Shown piece by piece: positions 8,302-17,321 of a DNA stretch of 64,000 bases. A program made the translations under genes and the position numbers. How positions within the stretch are numbered: the stretch's first letter is position 1; each line of letters opens with the position of its first letter. Origin of the DNA: Microbacterium laevaniformans (GTDB lineage Bacteria; Actinomycetota; Actinomycetes; Actinomycetales; Microbacteriaceae); contig NZ_JAFBCE010000001.1 in NCBI RefSeq assembly GCF_016907555.1, positions 1,364,001 to 1,428,000 of the forward strand, given 5' to 3'. The notes beneath the pieces are model-generated. The model saw nothing but the letters and a program-made list of their open reading frames with translations. It did no database searches and had not been told where the DNA came from.

Positions 8302-8500
8302 GACGACAGGCTATCGCTACGCCTAACGCGCTCGTTGCTATCTATTTCAGCACATCAGGCGTATCTTGCACCTATGTACGCACACAGATCTTGCGCCCTC
8401 CCCCGTTTGCCGCCGACACGGTGACGACCTCAACGGTGAGTCAAGACGTACCTCTGCTGTTGAAGCCGCCACATGCGGCTGCGAAAGAGGGGACCACGCA
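8302..8500. promoter_or_regulatory. Divergent control region between XRE unit and ICE backbone operon
   Basis: The region separates the minus-strand XRE gene from the plus-strand backbone operon. Two short imperfect inverted repeats of the form AGGC-n-GCCT and AGGC-n-CCT lie between about 8308 and 8373 and are possible operator half-sites. A third repeat (AGCCGC-5-GCGGCT, around 8464-8480) sits just before the GAAAGAGGGG ribosome site of the ArdC-like gene. No canonical -35/-10 pair is clear. Confidence 0.4.
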
Positions 8501-9586
8501 ATGGCTCACCAGAGATCCGGCGACGACGTCACAGCGGCCAAGCTCGACCGGCTGCACGCTCAGCTTTCTGATGCGGTAGCCGACCTCGTGACGGGCGACG
8601 ACTGGAACCGCGCTCTCGCGTTTGCGGCGCGGTTTCGCTCCCGCTCGTTCAACAACACCCTGCTCATCTGGATGCAGCATGCAGCCGCGTTCGAGCAGGG
8701 CAGGGTCTCCGCCCCCATGCCGACATACGTCGCTGGCTTCCGGCAGTGGCTGACGCTGGGGCGATCCGTCGATCGCGGCCAGTCCGGCTACATGATCCTC
8801 GCGCCCGTCGTCGGCCGATTCGCTTCGCGCACTCCGCAGATCGCCCAGTCGTGGCGCCGGCTCGCGCCACGCGCGGCTCCCCAGGGAGGCGAGGCGGTGC
8901 AGTCGCGCTTGGTGGGCGTGCGCCCGGCGTACGTCTGGGATGCCTCCCAGACCAGCGGTGCGCCGATCCCGGAGGAACCCCGACCACAGCTGCTGGAGGG
9001 TGAGGCGCCACCGGGAATGTGGGACGGCCTCGCGACGCTCGTGCACGCCATGGGCTACTCGTTGCGCCTTGTCAACAGTGATCGGGAGCTGGGAGGAGCG
9101 AACGGCATGACCGATTACCTCACGCGGAGCGTCGCCGTCCGAGGCGACATCGATCCCGCCGCGCGCGCGAAGACCCTCGCTCACGAACTCGCTCACGTGG
9201 AGCTCCACGGCCCCGATCATCCCGAGGCATCCCTTCATCGGGGAATCGGCGAGGTGGAGGCCGAATCTGTCGCGCTGATGATCGGCGCGGCGCACGGGCT
9301 CGACACGTCGAGCTACACAATCCCGTACGTCTCGACCTGGGCGACCTCCGTCGACGGGAAGACACCGGTCGAGGTCGTTCAGGCAACGGGTGAGCGCGTG
9401 CGGGCGACCGCGGTCGCGATTCTTGCTCAGCTGCATACGGCTCAGGTGGGAGCCGGTGATCCGCCGGGCCTGACGAGAGAGGCGCCGCCGGGGCGACCGT
9501 GGGATCGACCTTACGATGCCAGCCCCTACACGGGATCTCCCCGGCGACGCGTCTCCCGCTCCGCAGCGGCTGGGCCGGTGCTCTGA
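8501..9586 (+). CDS. ArdC-like antirestriction protein / zinc metallopeptidase
   Basis: The 361-residue protein has an N-terminal ArdC-type single-stranded-DNA-binding region (about 12-105, with the FNNTLLIW and FRQWLTLGRSVDRGQSGYMIL blocks). A C-terminal zincin domain carries H228-E229-x2-H232 (AHELAHVELHG) and a glutamate-rich helix (GEVEAES, about 251-256) for the third ligand. Such proteins protect entering single-stranded DNA from host restriction, which fits the first gene of a conjugation operon. ATG at 8501 follows GAAAGAGGGG; an upstream in-frame TTG at 8366 has no support. Its stop overlaps the primase start (TGATG). Confidence 0.8.
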   Translation: MAHQRSGDDVTAAKLDRLHAQLSDAVADLVTGDDWNRALAFAARFRSRSFNNTLLIWMQHAAAFEQGRVSAPMPTYVAGFRQWLTLGRSVDRGQSGYMILAPVVGRFASRTPQIAQSWRRLAPRAAPQGGEAVQSRLVGVRPAYVWDASQTSGAPIPEEPRPQLLEGEAPPGMWDGLATLVHAMGYSLRLVNSDRELGGANGMTDYLTRSVAVRGDIDPAARAKTLAHELAHVELHGPDHPEASLHRGIGEVEAESVALMIGAAHGLDTSSYTIPYVSTWATSVDGKTPVEVVQATGERVRATAVAILAQLHTAQVGAGDPPGLTREAPPGRPWDRPYDASPYTGSPRRRVSRSAAAGPVL

Positions 9587-10467
9587 TGGACACCGCAGCG
9601 CTGTTTGCCTCGGTTCTGGGGCTTCCTCCCGGGGAGGGAGCCGCACGATTCGCGGACGCCGGGGTACCGGTATTTCCATGCAAGGCCGCTGAGAAGCGTC
9701 CGCTGACGCAACACGGCTTCCACGACGCGACCTCAGATATCGAGCAGGTCAGAGGGTGGTGGGCGCGATGGCCCGACGCGAACATCGGGATGCCGACCGG
9801 CTCCCGATCCGGACTCGAGGTCGTCGACATCGATGTGCACGGTCGCGTGCGCGGGTTCGGCCCGTTCGAGCTCGCCCGCCGGGAGGGTCTCGTGGACCGC
9901 TGGCAGGTTCTGGTGAAGACAGCATCCGGCGGCATGCATGCGTACTACCCCGCAGATCCGCAGAGACCTCAGCCGTCGTGGCAGGCGGCGAGGTGTGGCA
10001 TCGATTTCCGTGGTGAGGGCGGCTATGTGATCGTCCCACCGTCGCGGGTGATGTTCGAAGGCAACAGGTCGAGTTACGAGATGATCGGCGCGGGGCGCCC
10101 CGGCGCAGTGCCGCTCGACGCGGCTGCCCTTCGGCAATTCCTCGACCCCCGACCGGATCCCCCGCCGAGCACTGCCAACTCTGCCCAGCGGGATGTCGAC
10201 GCAGACCGGATCGCTGGCTGGCTTGGCACGCGGATGGAGGGCGAGCGCAACCGCGCGCTCTACTGGGCGGCGTGCCGCCTGGCGGAGAACGGCGTGCCCG
10301 ATGACAACGCCCGAGCTGTTCTCGGCCCCGCCGCGGTGCGCGTCGGCCTTCCCGAGGCCGAGATCCTCACCACTATCCGATCCGCGTATCGAACGGTGGT
10401 GGGGACGACACCACCCTTTCGCACCCGCGGAACCGCGCCGTCGATGAAGGGGCGCGTGATCTCATGA
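9586..10467 (+). CDS. Bifunctional DNA primase/polymerase N-terminal domain protein (PrimPol)
   Basis: The 293-residue protein has the archaeo-eukaryotic-primase-like layout: GVPVFPCKAAEKRPL (26-40), a two-aspartate catalytic pair in VVDIDVHG (D81, D83) and a later GIDFRGEGGYVIVPPS block that positions the nucleotide. No helicase is fused, so it is shorter than phage primase-helicases. It may prime the complementary strand after transfer or element replication. It is coupled to the ArdC-like gene and overlaps the DUF2637 gene by 4 bp. Confidence 0.82.
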   Translation: MDTAALFASVLGLPPGEGAARFADAGVPVFPCKAAEKRPLTQHGFHDATSDIEQVRGWWARWPDANIGMPTGSRSGLEVVDIDVHGRVRGFGPFELARREGLVDRWQVLVKTASGGMHAYYPADPQRPQPSWQAARCGIDFRGEGGYVIVPPSRVMFEGNRSSYEMIGAGRPGAVPLDAAALRQFLDPRPDPPPSTANSAQRDVDADRIAGWLGTRMEGERNRALYWAACRLAENGVPDDNARAVLGPAAVRVGLPEAEILTTIRSAYRTVVGTTPPFRTRGTAPSMKGRVIS

Positions 10468-11102
10468 TCTCCGAGAGTGCGCCAATCCGATCGGGACGTC
10501 TCGCCGTGTGGACGGCGGTGGCGGGCACGGTGTTCATCGCGATCGGTGCCTTCTGGCTGTCATTCACTGCCCTCGCCGATCTTGCACATCGCTCGGGCAT
10601 CGCCGCCAGCCAAGCCTGGGCGTGGCCGCTGATCGTCGACGGGATCATCGTCGTGGGGACGGTCTCTGTCGTCGCGCTCGCAGGTGGCCGGGAGGCTTGG
10701 TACCCGTGGATGCTCCTGATCGCGGGCGCGGCGGTCTCCGTCGCTGCGAATGCGATCCATGCCGTCGTCGCCGCAGACGCGGACGTCCCACCGCTGCTCG
10801 CTGCATCCGTCGCGGCGGTACCGCCGCTGGTCCTGCTCGCGATCACGCACCTCACCGTCGTGCTCACCCAGAGGTTCCGGATGCCTCACTCCTCCACAGC
10901 ATCCGCTGCTCGGACGCCATCCACAGAAGTCGTGCAACTCCACCCGCATCCGGACGTTCCGGAGAAGGGTGCGCGTAGAGACATCGCGGCGCTGATGCGT
11001 CAGCGCGGGATGTCGAACAAAGAGATTGCGAGCGCCACGGGAGTCCACCCGTCGACAGTCGGTCGATGGTTTGCGGGGACGCTCGGCACACCTGACCTTT
11101 AG
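10464..11102 (+). CDS. DUF2637 membrane protein with C-terminal helix-turn-helix
   Basis: Four hydrophobic helices occupy residues about 12-135, the DUF2637 layout found on actinobacterial plasmids and ICEs. After a linker, a C-terminal helix-turn-helix follows (about 165-205: IAALMRQRGMSNKEIASATGVHPSTVGRWF), like the DNA-binding end of Spd/Tra-type proteins. It may tether element DNA to the membrane. ATGA overlap with the primase gene. Confidence 0.75.
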   Translation: MISESAPIRSGRLAVWTAVAGTVFIAIGAFWLSFTALADLAHRSGIAASQAWAWPLIVDGIIVVGTVSVVALAGGREAWYPWMLLIAGAAVSVAANAIHAVVAADADVPPLLAASVAAVPPLVLLAITHLTVVLTQRFRMPHSSTASAARTPSTEVVQLHPHPDVPEKGARRDIAALMRQRGMSNKEIASATGVHPSTVGRWFAGTLGTPDL

Positions 11103-11116
11103 AAAGGGGCCACGCC

Positions 11117-11527
11117 ATGAACGAGTACGACCGGGACCACCGGCCCGACGTGCGATTCCGCGCCTCAGCCGACGATCCTGCCCACTCCGCCCGGTCTGCC
11201 GGCGACGAGGTGTCCGAGTTCGCGCGACACGGCGACCCCTCGCTGGTAACACAGCCGCTCAGCATGTCGGGTTCCGAGCGCGTGCGTAGCGAAGTCGTCT
11301 GGATGCGACCGACAGAACTCGTACCGGCGGTCACTGGCCGTGTCGCCGGGCAGGGCATCGACCTCGAGGCATCCATCGCGCGCCGCGCCCGCGCGCTGCC
11401 TACCCAAGGCGTCGCGGCGACACGGAGCGCCATCCGTGACCGGGCGCTCCATCTGCCGCCCGTAACCGCGTTCGGCAGTGGGCGGCATGCGCATGGCGCG
11501 GTCCGGCGCTCCGGGATCGGTCGATAG
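11117..11527 (+). CDS. Hypothetical ICE protein
   Basis: The 136-residue protein is charged and has no recognisable domain. A central segment VRSEVVWMRPTELVPAVTGRVAGQGIDLEASIARRAR may be its folded part, and the C-terminus is Arg/Gly/His-rich. A clear AAAGGGG ribosome site precedes ATG 11117, and it sits 9 bp from the next gene in the operon, which supports it being real. Confidence 0.6.
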   Translation: MNEYDRDHRPDVRFRASADDPAHSARSAGDEVSEFARHGDPSLVTQPLSMSGSERVRSEVVWMRPTELVPAVTGRVAGQGIDLEASIARRARALPTQGVAATRSAIRDRALHLPPVTAFGSGRHAHGAVRRSGIGR

Positions 11528-11536
11528 CGGGTTGCC

Positions 11537-12430
11537 ATGGCCAGCAAGCGTTCATGGTCAGCGACAGGCGCATCGTCATCTCCGACAGACGCCGGGGACG
11601 AGCCGGTGCGCGAGCGTAACAAGTTCGAGAGTTCGGAGGGGCTTCGCGCGCTCCTGGAACGTCTCGCCGGGCAGGATCACGGCGCCTGGCGACACGACCG
11701 AGAAGCTGCGGCGCTCATGGCGCACGCAGTCAAGCGGTACGCGAAGCTGGCCCGCAAGCATGGCCTGGACCCGTGGGATGCCGGGGCCGCCGCGTTCGAT
11801 GCCATGCGCTCGGCCGCGGTCCGGAACGCGGATGATCCGTGGGCAGTCGTGACGCGGGCCGTGCAGGTGACGATGATCGCCGAGGAGCGCGCGAACGGGC
11901 TGCTGTGCTCGGTCTATCAGGCGCGTCGCCCCGAGTTCTCCACGTTCCACGACCCTGAGCGGTTCAGCGATCGGGAGAACCCGCTGAGTGACTACCACCC
12001 GGCGCTGCGCGTGGAGTCCTTCGGCGACGATGACGAGGCAGAGGATCCGCAAGAAGGAACCGGCATCGTCGAGGCGGTCGAGAGTGCGATCGCGTTCCTC
12101 ACACTCCTCGGCTGGGCCCGCACGCCCGCCCGCACCGCGACGGAGTACATCTGCGCGCGCCTCAGTGAGGTGTCCTCCCGTGCGACCGCGTGGGAGTCGC
12201 TCCGGCGCGACATCCACGGCCGCACACTCCTTGACCTGTCCTCCGCGTCATGGAACGGACTTCTGCGCGCGGTGCTCGGGAACCCTGAGCCGGAAGTCGC
12301 CTGCACGACTGCGGGTCGCGGCATCCTGCTTCGGCTGCTCCTCGGTGAACCCCTCCGGTCCCTGCTGACGGATGACGACCTCGTCCTTGCAGTTAGTCTC
12401 GCCGCGCCCGCCGAGAAGGCGAGGCAGTGA
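11537..12430 (+). CDS. Conserved ICE protein of unknown function
   Basis: The 297-residue protein is mostly alpha-helical and begins with a disordered serine-rich tail. Segments such as KRYAKLARKHGLDPWDAGAAAFDAMR and DDPWAVVTRAVQVTMIAEERANGLLCS look like a globular domain. I cannot name its family. Its stop overlaps the ParB start (GTGA), so the two are co-translated and may act together in element partition or replication. Confidence 0.65.
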   Translation: MASKRSWSATGASSSPTDAGDEPVRERNKFESSEGLRALLERLAGQDHGAWRHDREAAALMAHAVKRYAKLARKHGLDPWDAGAAAFDAMRSAAVRNADDPWAVVTRAVQVTMIAEERANGLLCSVYQARRPEFSTFHDPERFSDRENPLSDYHPALRVESFGDDDEAEDPQEGTGIVEAVESAIAFLTLLGWARTPARTATEYICARLSEVSSRATAWESLRRDIHGRTLLDLSSASWNGLLRAVLGNPEPEVACTTAGRGILLRLLLGEPLRSLLTDDDLVLAVSLAAPAEKARQ

Positions 12431-13434
12431 CCATGAGCGCGAGAGTCGGCCACATCGAGCTCGAACGATCGATCGCGTCGATCACCGTCGGGAATCGGCA
12501 CCGCCAGGAGTACGGCGACATCGACGAGCTCGCCGCGTCCATCACCCGCGACGGACTCCTGCAGCCCGTCACCGTGACGCCCGAGGGCATCCTGGTCTGC
12601 GGCGCCCGACGACTCGAAGCCCTGAAACAACTCGGAGAGAAGACCATCAAGGTCTGGGTGAGATCCGGCGTCTCTGACCGCCTTTCGGAGCTGCTCGCCG
12701 AGCAGGCCGAGAACGTGCTCCACAAGCCACTCACACCCACCGAGGCGACGACGCTGTACACCGAGTTGAAGGAGTACATCGCCGAGGACGCGCAGCGCCG
12801 ACAGACGGTGACGCAGTTCAGCCGAGACGGCGCTTCCGGCGGAAACCACGGTGGTGCCACGGTGGCACCACCGCAATTCAAGCCGGGAAAGAGCCGTCTG
12901 CAGGCAGCGTTGATGGTGACGGGAAAAGCGTCGTACACAACGCTCGATCGCATCGCAGAGCTTCAGCGGCTCGTGGCAAGCCCCGCCACCGACCCCGCGC
13001 TGAGGGAAATGGCGGTCGAAGAGCTGCGGCTCATCGACGACGGCGGCAGCGTGACGGCCGCGCACGCGCGGATACGAGAAGTCATTCGGCCGACCCCGCG
13101 AACGATCGAGGATTTCGAAGCGCCCGAGGATTTCGACCCTCCCGACGAACTCGAGCAGTTGGCGAACGCGGCGCTCGCACGGGTCAAGGAAGCGAAGCGC
13201 GGCCGCAACGCGCGTAAGGCCCGTAACGCTTCAGCGCATGTGTTCCCGGTGCGCGCGTTCGTGCGCGTGTGGGAGGACCTCGACCAGTGGTGGACCCACT
13301 TCGACGTCGCAGCCGTCGCCACCGAGCTGACCGACGAGCAACTCGCGCAGTTCGAGGGGACCCTCGCATCCACGGTCGAGTTCTTCACTCAGTTGCGCAG
13401 TGCGCGCACTCAGCTGGGACGGGAGATCGCGTGA
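12427..13434 (+). CDS. ParB/RepB/Spo0J-family partition protein
   Basis: The 335-residue protein has a ParB N-terminal nuclease/CTPase-like domain (about 8-100) with NRHRQEYGDIDELAASITRDGLLQPVTVTPEG and GARRLEAL, the CTP-binding GxRR-type box. A helical region follows that could bind DNA, then an unusual C-terminus. No ParA gene is adjacent. It could stabilise the excised circle or act as a regulator. Start GTG 12427 (overlap with upstream stop); ATG 12433 is two codons later. The end overlaps the next gene (TGATG). Confidence 0.82.
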   Translation: MTMSARVGHIELERSIASITVGNRHRQEYGDIDELAASITRDGLLQPVTVTPEGILVCGARRLEALKQLGEKTIKVWVRSGVSDRLSELLAEQAENVLHKPLTPTEATTLYTELKEYIAEDAQRRQTVTQFSRDGASGGNHGGATVAPPQFKPGKSRLQAALMVTGKASYTTLDRIAELQRLVASPATDPALREMAVEELRLIDDGGSVTAAHARIREVIRPTPRTIEDFEAPEDFDPPDELEQLANAALARVKEAKRGRNARKARNASAHVFPVRAFVRVWEDLDQWWTHFDVAAVATELTDEQLAQFEGTLASTVEFFTQLRSARTQLGREIA

Positions 13435-14114
13435 TGGCAACCACACAACGTCCACATCGTCGACGCCTCGTTGTCCTGCTCGCGGTGACCTTCGGCGTAG
13501 TCGCTGCATTGGTCGGGGTCGGACTCTACGGACTCGTCCTCGCCCCCTCCCCCGACGCAGTCGCGCCGACGAACGATCCGACAACTCCGGCGTCCGCGCC
13601 AGGTGCTTCGACGCCGGCTCCGTCGCGCACCGCACTCCCCGCGATTCTCTCGACAACGGACGCTGAAGCCTTCGCTCGTGACGCCGCTGATGCCCTGATC
13701 ACGTGGGACACGACGGAGTTCGAGCTGACCGACTACGCACAGGTCGTCGTCGACGCGGGCGATCCGTCCGGCTTCGAGACGGCCGCGCTCGCGTCCGACG
13801 TGCGGAGCTACTACCCGACACCCGACGCCTGGGCGCAGCTGCGCACCTACGGGACGCGCCAGTGGCTGACGTTCGACGATGTCTTCATCCCGGCATCCTG
13901 GGACGACGCTCTCGAACAGGGCGCCGAGGACGACCTGCTGCCCGGCACGATCGCGTACACGATCTCGGGGACGCGTCATCGGGCGGGCGTCGTCGGCACC
14001 GACGCGCAGGAGACCTCCCGGCCGATCGCATTCACGCTCTTCATCGCCTGCGAGCCCAGCTTCGACGAATGTCATCTGCTTCGGCTCTCCGAAGTCGACA
14101 ACCCGCTTCGATGA
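13434..14114 (+). CDS. Single-pass membrane protein, VirB8/TcpC-like candidate
   Basis: The 226-residue protein has a short basic cytoplasmic end, one transmembrane helix (about 12-34), a Pro/Thr/Ala-rich stalk (35-70) and an extracytoplasmic domain that starts with a helical ATDAADALITWDTTEF-like segment. This topology is that of VirB8/TcpC proteins in Gram-positive conjugation machines, but no diagnostic motif is visible. The position at the head of the secretion genes supports the role. Confidence 0.55.
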   Translation: MATTQRPHRRRLVVLLAVTFGVVAALVGVGLYGLVLAPSPDAVAPTNDPTTPASAPGASTPAPSRTALPAILSTTDAEAFARDAADALITWDTTEFELTDYAQVVVDAGDPSGFETAALASDVRSYYPTPDAWAQLRTYGTRQWLTFDDVFIPASWDDALEQGAEDDLLPGTIAYTISGTRHRAGVVGTDAQETSRPIAFTLFIACEPSFDECHLLRLSEVDNPLR

Positions 14115-14126
14115 CCAGCACCGAAC

Positions 14127-15302
14127 ATGAAGAAGATCATCATCGGGCTCGTCCTGGCGTTCTTTCTGCTCCCCGTAGCGGGGATGCTCGCGGTGCCGCT
14201 CGTCTTTTCTCCTGCTGCTCTTGCGGCATGCCAGGCATCCGGCCAGCTCGTCGTCTCCGAGGTGCCAGACGAGCTCACCGCGGCCACGAGCGACGGCGTG
14301 TCCGTGACCCTTCGCCGTGCACAGCTCACGCACGCTGCGACGATCATCACCGTCGGCAGCGGAGTCGAGGGCGTCGGGAGGCAAGGCGTGCTCATCGCAT
14401 TGATGGCGGCGCTCACGGAGTCGACACTGAGGATGCTGGCGAACGCCGCGCACCCCGCATCGCTCGACATGCCCAACGACGGCGTCGGTAGCGACCACGA
14501 CTCGCTCGGTCTCTTCCAGATGCGACCAACTTCCGGGTGGGGCGACGTCGAGGAGCTCATGGACCCGAACTACCAGGCGCGCGCGTTCTTCGGTGGCACA
14601 GACGGCCCCAACTACCCGTCGCCGGCGGGACTCCTTGATATCGCGGGGTGGGAAACAGCGGATCCCGGGTCGGCCGCACAGGCCGTCGAACGCTCCGCGT
14701 TTCCCGATCGCTACCAGAACTACCAACCCGTGGCAGAGGCGGTGATCGCGGCGTTGACCAAACCGGTCGCCAGCGCCGGAGAGAGCGATTTCCCGCTGGC
14801 GTCTGTGCCGGAGAGCACGCGGATAGTTTTCCCGCTCGCCACCGGGACTTGGGTTCGTAGCAGCGGATATGGCTGGCGGACGGATCCGGTAACGGGACAG
14901 CGGGCATTTCACGCCGGCACGGACTATGCGGCCGCCGGCGGAACCGCCATCATGGCGGTGGCCGACGGCGTCGTCAGCTTTGCCGGCCCATCTCCCGGGT
15001 ACGGCCAGTTGGTGATCATCGAGCACACGATTGACGGGATGCGCGTCGCTTCCGCCTACGCGCATATGTGGCCCACCGGAATCCATGTGAGCGTGGGCGA
15101 GCGAGTCGAAGCCGGCCAGCACATCGCGGATGTCGGCTCTGCCGGCAAGTCGACCGGAACTCACCTTCACCTGGAGATCCGTCCCGGTGGCTCCTTCCAG
15201 CCGGCGATCGACGCGGCATCCTGGCTCTCCGATCACCGTGCTGCGGGGCTCGAGTCCGCAGAATCCGACGCCTCCACGTGCGTCGCGACAGTCGCGAGGT
15301 GA
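14127..15302 (+). CDS. Secreted peptidoglycan hydrolase: lysozyme-like plus M23 peptidase
   Basis: The 391-residue protein opens the cell wall for the conjugation channel. A signal/anchor helix (4-33) is followed by a lysozyme-like domain (about 60-210, with the catalytic candidate E98 in ALTEST and the SLGLFQMRP block). A C-terminal M23/LytM domain (240-355) has zinc ligands H262 and D266 (FHAGTDYA) and H346/H348 (THLHLE). The two-domain form is the VirB1-like component of Gram-positive type IV secretion systems. Its stop overlaps the GTG start of the next gene. Confidence 0.9.
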   Translation: MKKIIIGLVLAFFLLPVAGMLAVPLVFSPAALAACQASGQLVVSEVPDELTAATSDGVSVTLRRAQLTHAATIITVGSGVEGVGRQGVLIALMAALTESTLRMLANAAHPASLDMPNDGVGSDHDSLGLFQMRPTSGWGDVEELMDPNYQARAFFGGTDGPNYPSPAGLLDIAGWETADPGSAAQAVERSAFPDRYQNYQPVAEAVIAALTKPVASAGESDFPLASVPESTRIVFPLATGTWVRSSGYGWRTDPVTGQRAFHAGTDYAAAGGTAIMAVADGVVSFAGPSPGYGQLVIIEHTIDGMRVASAYAHMWPTGIHVSVGERVEAGQHIADVGSAGKSTGTHLHLEIRPGGSFQPAIDAASWLSDHRAAGLESAESDASTCVATVAR

Positions 15303-15574
15303 TCGTTTTGGATGTATTCCCTGACTTCGGCGCCGTCGGAGGCGCGGGCGACCTTCGCGCGATCGTCGGTGCTCTCCTCATGTACGTGCTGGTCTTCGCT
15401 GTGCTCGCAATTCTGATCTGCGCGGTCTCCTGGGCGATCGCTGCATCGAGCGGCAACTACCAGTCAGCCATGCGGTCCCGTGCCGGTCTCTTCGTCGCCG
15501 TAGGCGCGGCGGCACTCGCCGGCGCAGGCGTTGCGTGGATGAACTTCCTCATCGGGATCGGTCAGCAGCTGTAA
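15299..15574 (+). CDS. DUF6112-like two-helix membrane protein, copy 1
   Basis: The 91-residue protein has two transmembrane helices (about 23-44 and 61-85) and the conserved ending WMNFLIGIGQQL. It resembles pilin-like or VirB2/VirB3-type small membrane subunits of actinobacterial ICEs. The start is GTG 15299, overlapping the stop of the peptidase gene (GTGA); TTG 15308 is an alternative. A paralogue follows immediately. Confidence 0.78.
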   Translation: MIVLDVFPDFGAVGGAGDLRAIVGALLMYVLVFAVLAILICAVSWAIAASSGNYQSAMRSRAGLFVAVGAAALAGAGVAWMNFLIGIGQQL

Positions 15575-15645
15575 CCGTCCGTTCGCGATCGCGGGGACGC
15601 CGTGCGCACCTTGTACGCAGGTTCGATTCTGCCCAGACAAGGAGC

Positions 15646-15921
15646 ATGACCGTGATTGATATCGCACCCAACGGTTCGGGACTTCCCGGCATCGAGCAGC
15701 TCCGCGTCATCGTCGGCGCCGTGATGACTGTCGGCCTCATCCTCGCCGTGCTCGCACTCATCATCGCCGCCGTCGCATGGGGGTACGGAGCGAACTCGTC
15801 GAACCCTCATCTCGCGTCGAGGGGAAAGCTCGGTGTGCTTGTCGCCTGCGGCGCTGCCGTGATCTGCGGCGCGTCCGTCACGCTCGTGAACTTCTTCTGG
15901 GGCGTCGGCCAGTCCGTCTGA
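15646..15921 (+). CDS. DUF6112-like two-helix membrane protein, copy 2
   Basis: The 91-residue protein has two transmembrane helices and the ending LVNFFWGVGQSV, matching the preceding protein in length, helix spacing and the R-(A/V)-IVGA motif near residue 20. The pair is a tandem duplication that has diverged. A strong AAGGAG ribosome site precedes ATG 15646. Probable structural membrane subunit of the conjugation apparatus. Confidence 0.8.
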   Translation: MTVIDIAPNGSGLPGIEQLRVIVGAVMTVGLILAVLALIIAAVAWGYGANSSNPHLASRGKLGVLVACGAAVICGASVTLVNFFWGVGQSV

Positions 15922-15953
15922 CCTGACCTGATCTGCGAAGAGAGGCCGACCGA

Positions 15954-17321
15954 ATGGCTGGCGTGTGCGACATCCCGGTCATCGCCGACGTATGCCAATC
16001 CGTTGGCTCCGGCGTCGCTTCCCTCGTCGCTGCGCCGTTCGACTGGCTCGCTCACACGCTCGGCGGCGCCGCTGCGTGGTTCTTCGAGGCCGTCTGGACG
16101 GTCTTTGACACGACAACGCTCGTCGACGTAACGGGAGCGCAGTACATCCAGGTGTACAACCTCCTCTTCGGCGTCGCGCTCTTCGTCATGCTTGTGTTCT
16201 TCTGCCTCCAACTGATCACAGGGCTGGCGCACCGCGACCCGACGGCGCTCTCACGCGCCGCGATCGGACTGGGCAAGTCCGTCCTCGGGTCGTTCGTCGC
16301 AATCACGCTCACTGCGACGCTCCTCGAGATCACCGATCGATTGGCGATAGGGATCGTCCAGGCCACCGGCAACACGATGGAGGGGATGGGCGATCGCATT
16401 GCTCTCATGGCAACCGGACTGATGGCTGTAAACGTCGCGAGTCCGGGTGTCGGCGCGATCCTGACGATCTTCCTCGCCGGGCTCGCGATAGCGGCGACGG
16501 CAATCGTCTGGTTCTCGCTCCTTATCCGAAAAGCGCTCCTGCTCGTCGCGATCGTGTTCGCCCCGATCGCGCTGGCGGGGTTCTCGTGGGATGCCGCGCG
16601 AGGCTGGTTCGGCAAGTGGGTCGCGTTCGTCGTCGCGCTCGTGTTCTCGAAACTCGTTCTCGTCGTCCTGTTCCTCGTCGCCGTCAACCAGACTGCAGCA
16701 CCGATCGATCTCGACCTCGCCTCCATCAGCGACCCGATCGCCGGAGTCGTCCTCATGCTCGTCGCGGCGTTCGCCCCCTACATGACGTACAAGTTCATCT
16801 CGTTCGTGGGAGTCGACATGTACCACGCGATGTCGACGGAACAGGAGGCGAAGGGCGCGATGAACCGTCCCGTTCCTGTGCCTGTGACACCGGCGACGGG
16901 GAGAGCGGCGAAATCGATCCTCGACGGTGCGGGCGCCTCGAAGAGCGCGGGAGCAGGCGCCACGGCACCCTCCCCCGCCGCGGGCGGTGCGGTAGCCAGC
17001 GCCGGCACATCGGGCGCCGTCAGTGCGGGAGCTTCCGGAGCCGGAGCTGCGGGCGCAGGCGGAGCTGGTGCCGCGGCGGCGGCCGGCCCCGCCGCAGCCG
17101 TTGTCATCGGTGGTCAGGTGCTCAGCAAAGCGGCGACCGCCGGTCCGAAGCTCGGGGCTGCTGCCGGCCACGCCGCATCCGGACATGCCGAGGGCGCCGT
17201 CCCGACTGAGCTGCCGACAATGACGGGTGCGCCGGCGGGCGCCGTTCCGGCCCCACAGCCGAAGCCCACAGCTGCTCCGCCGCGTCCGATTCCCACTCCG
17301 CGCGAGAGGACCCCCGCATGA
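15954..17321 (+). CDS. VirB6/TrbL-like conjugation channel protein
   Basis: The 455-residue protein has six or more transmembrane helices between residues 60 and 285. A long Ala/Gly/Pro-rich low-complexity tail (about 310-455) then ends in a proline-rich stretch. The membrane part has the amphipathic segment IRKALLLVAIVFAPIALAG typical of TrbL/VirB6 proteins. It would form the inner-membrane channel. It overlaps the SCO6880-like gene by 4 bp. Confidence 0.83.
   Translation: MAGVCDIPVIADVCQSVGSGVASLVAAPFDWLAHTLGGAAAWFFEAVWTVFDTTTLVDVTGAQYIQVYNLLFGVALFVMLVFFCLQLITGLAHRDPTALSRAAIGLGKSVLGSFVAITLTATLLEITDRLAIGIVQATGNTMEGMGDRIALMATGLMAVNVASPGVGAILTIFLAGLAIAATAIVWFSLLIRKALLLVAIVFAPIALAGFSWDAARGWFGKWVAFVVALVFSKLVLVVLFLVAVNQTAAPIDLDLASISDPIAGVVLMLVAAFAPYMTYKFISFVGVDMYHAMSTEQEAKGAMNRPVPVPVTPATGRAAKSILDGAGASKSAGAGATAPSPAAGGAVASAGTSGAVSAGASGAGAAGAGGAGAAAAAGPAAAVVIGGQVLSKAATAGPKLGAAAGHAASGHAEGAVPTELPTMTGAPAGAVPAPQPKPTAAPPRPIPTPRERTPA

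Noticed and set aside
13410..15236. Minus-strand 608-codon reading frame
   Set aside because: It lies opposite the VirB8-like and M23 peptidase genes, is Arg-rich without domain sequence, and is a high-GC antisense artefact.
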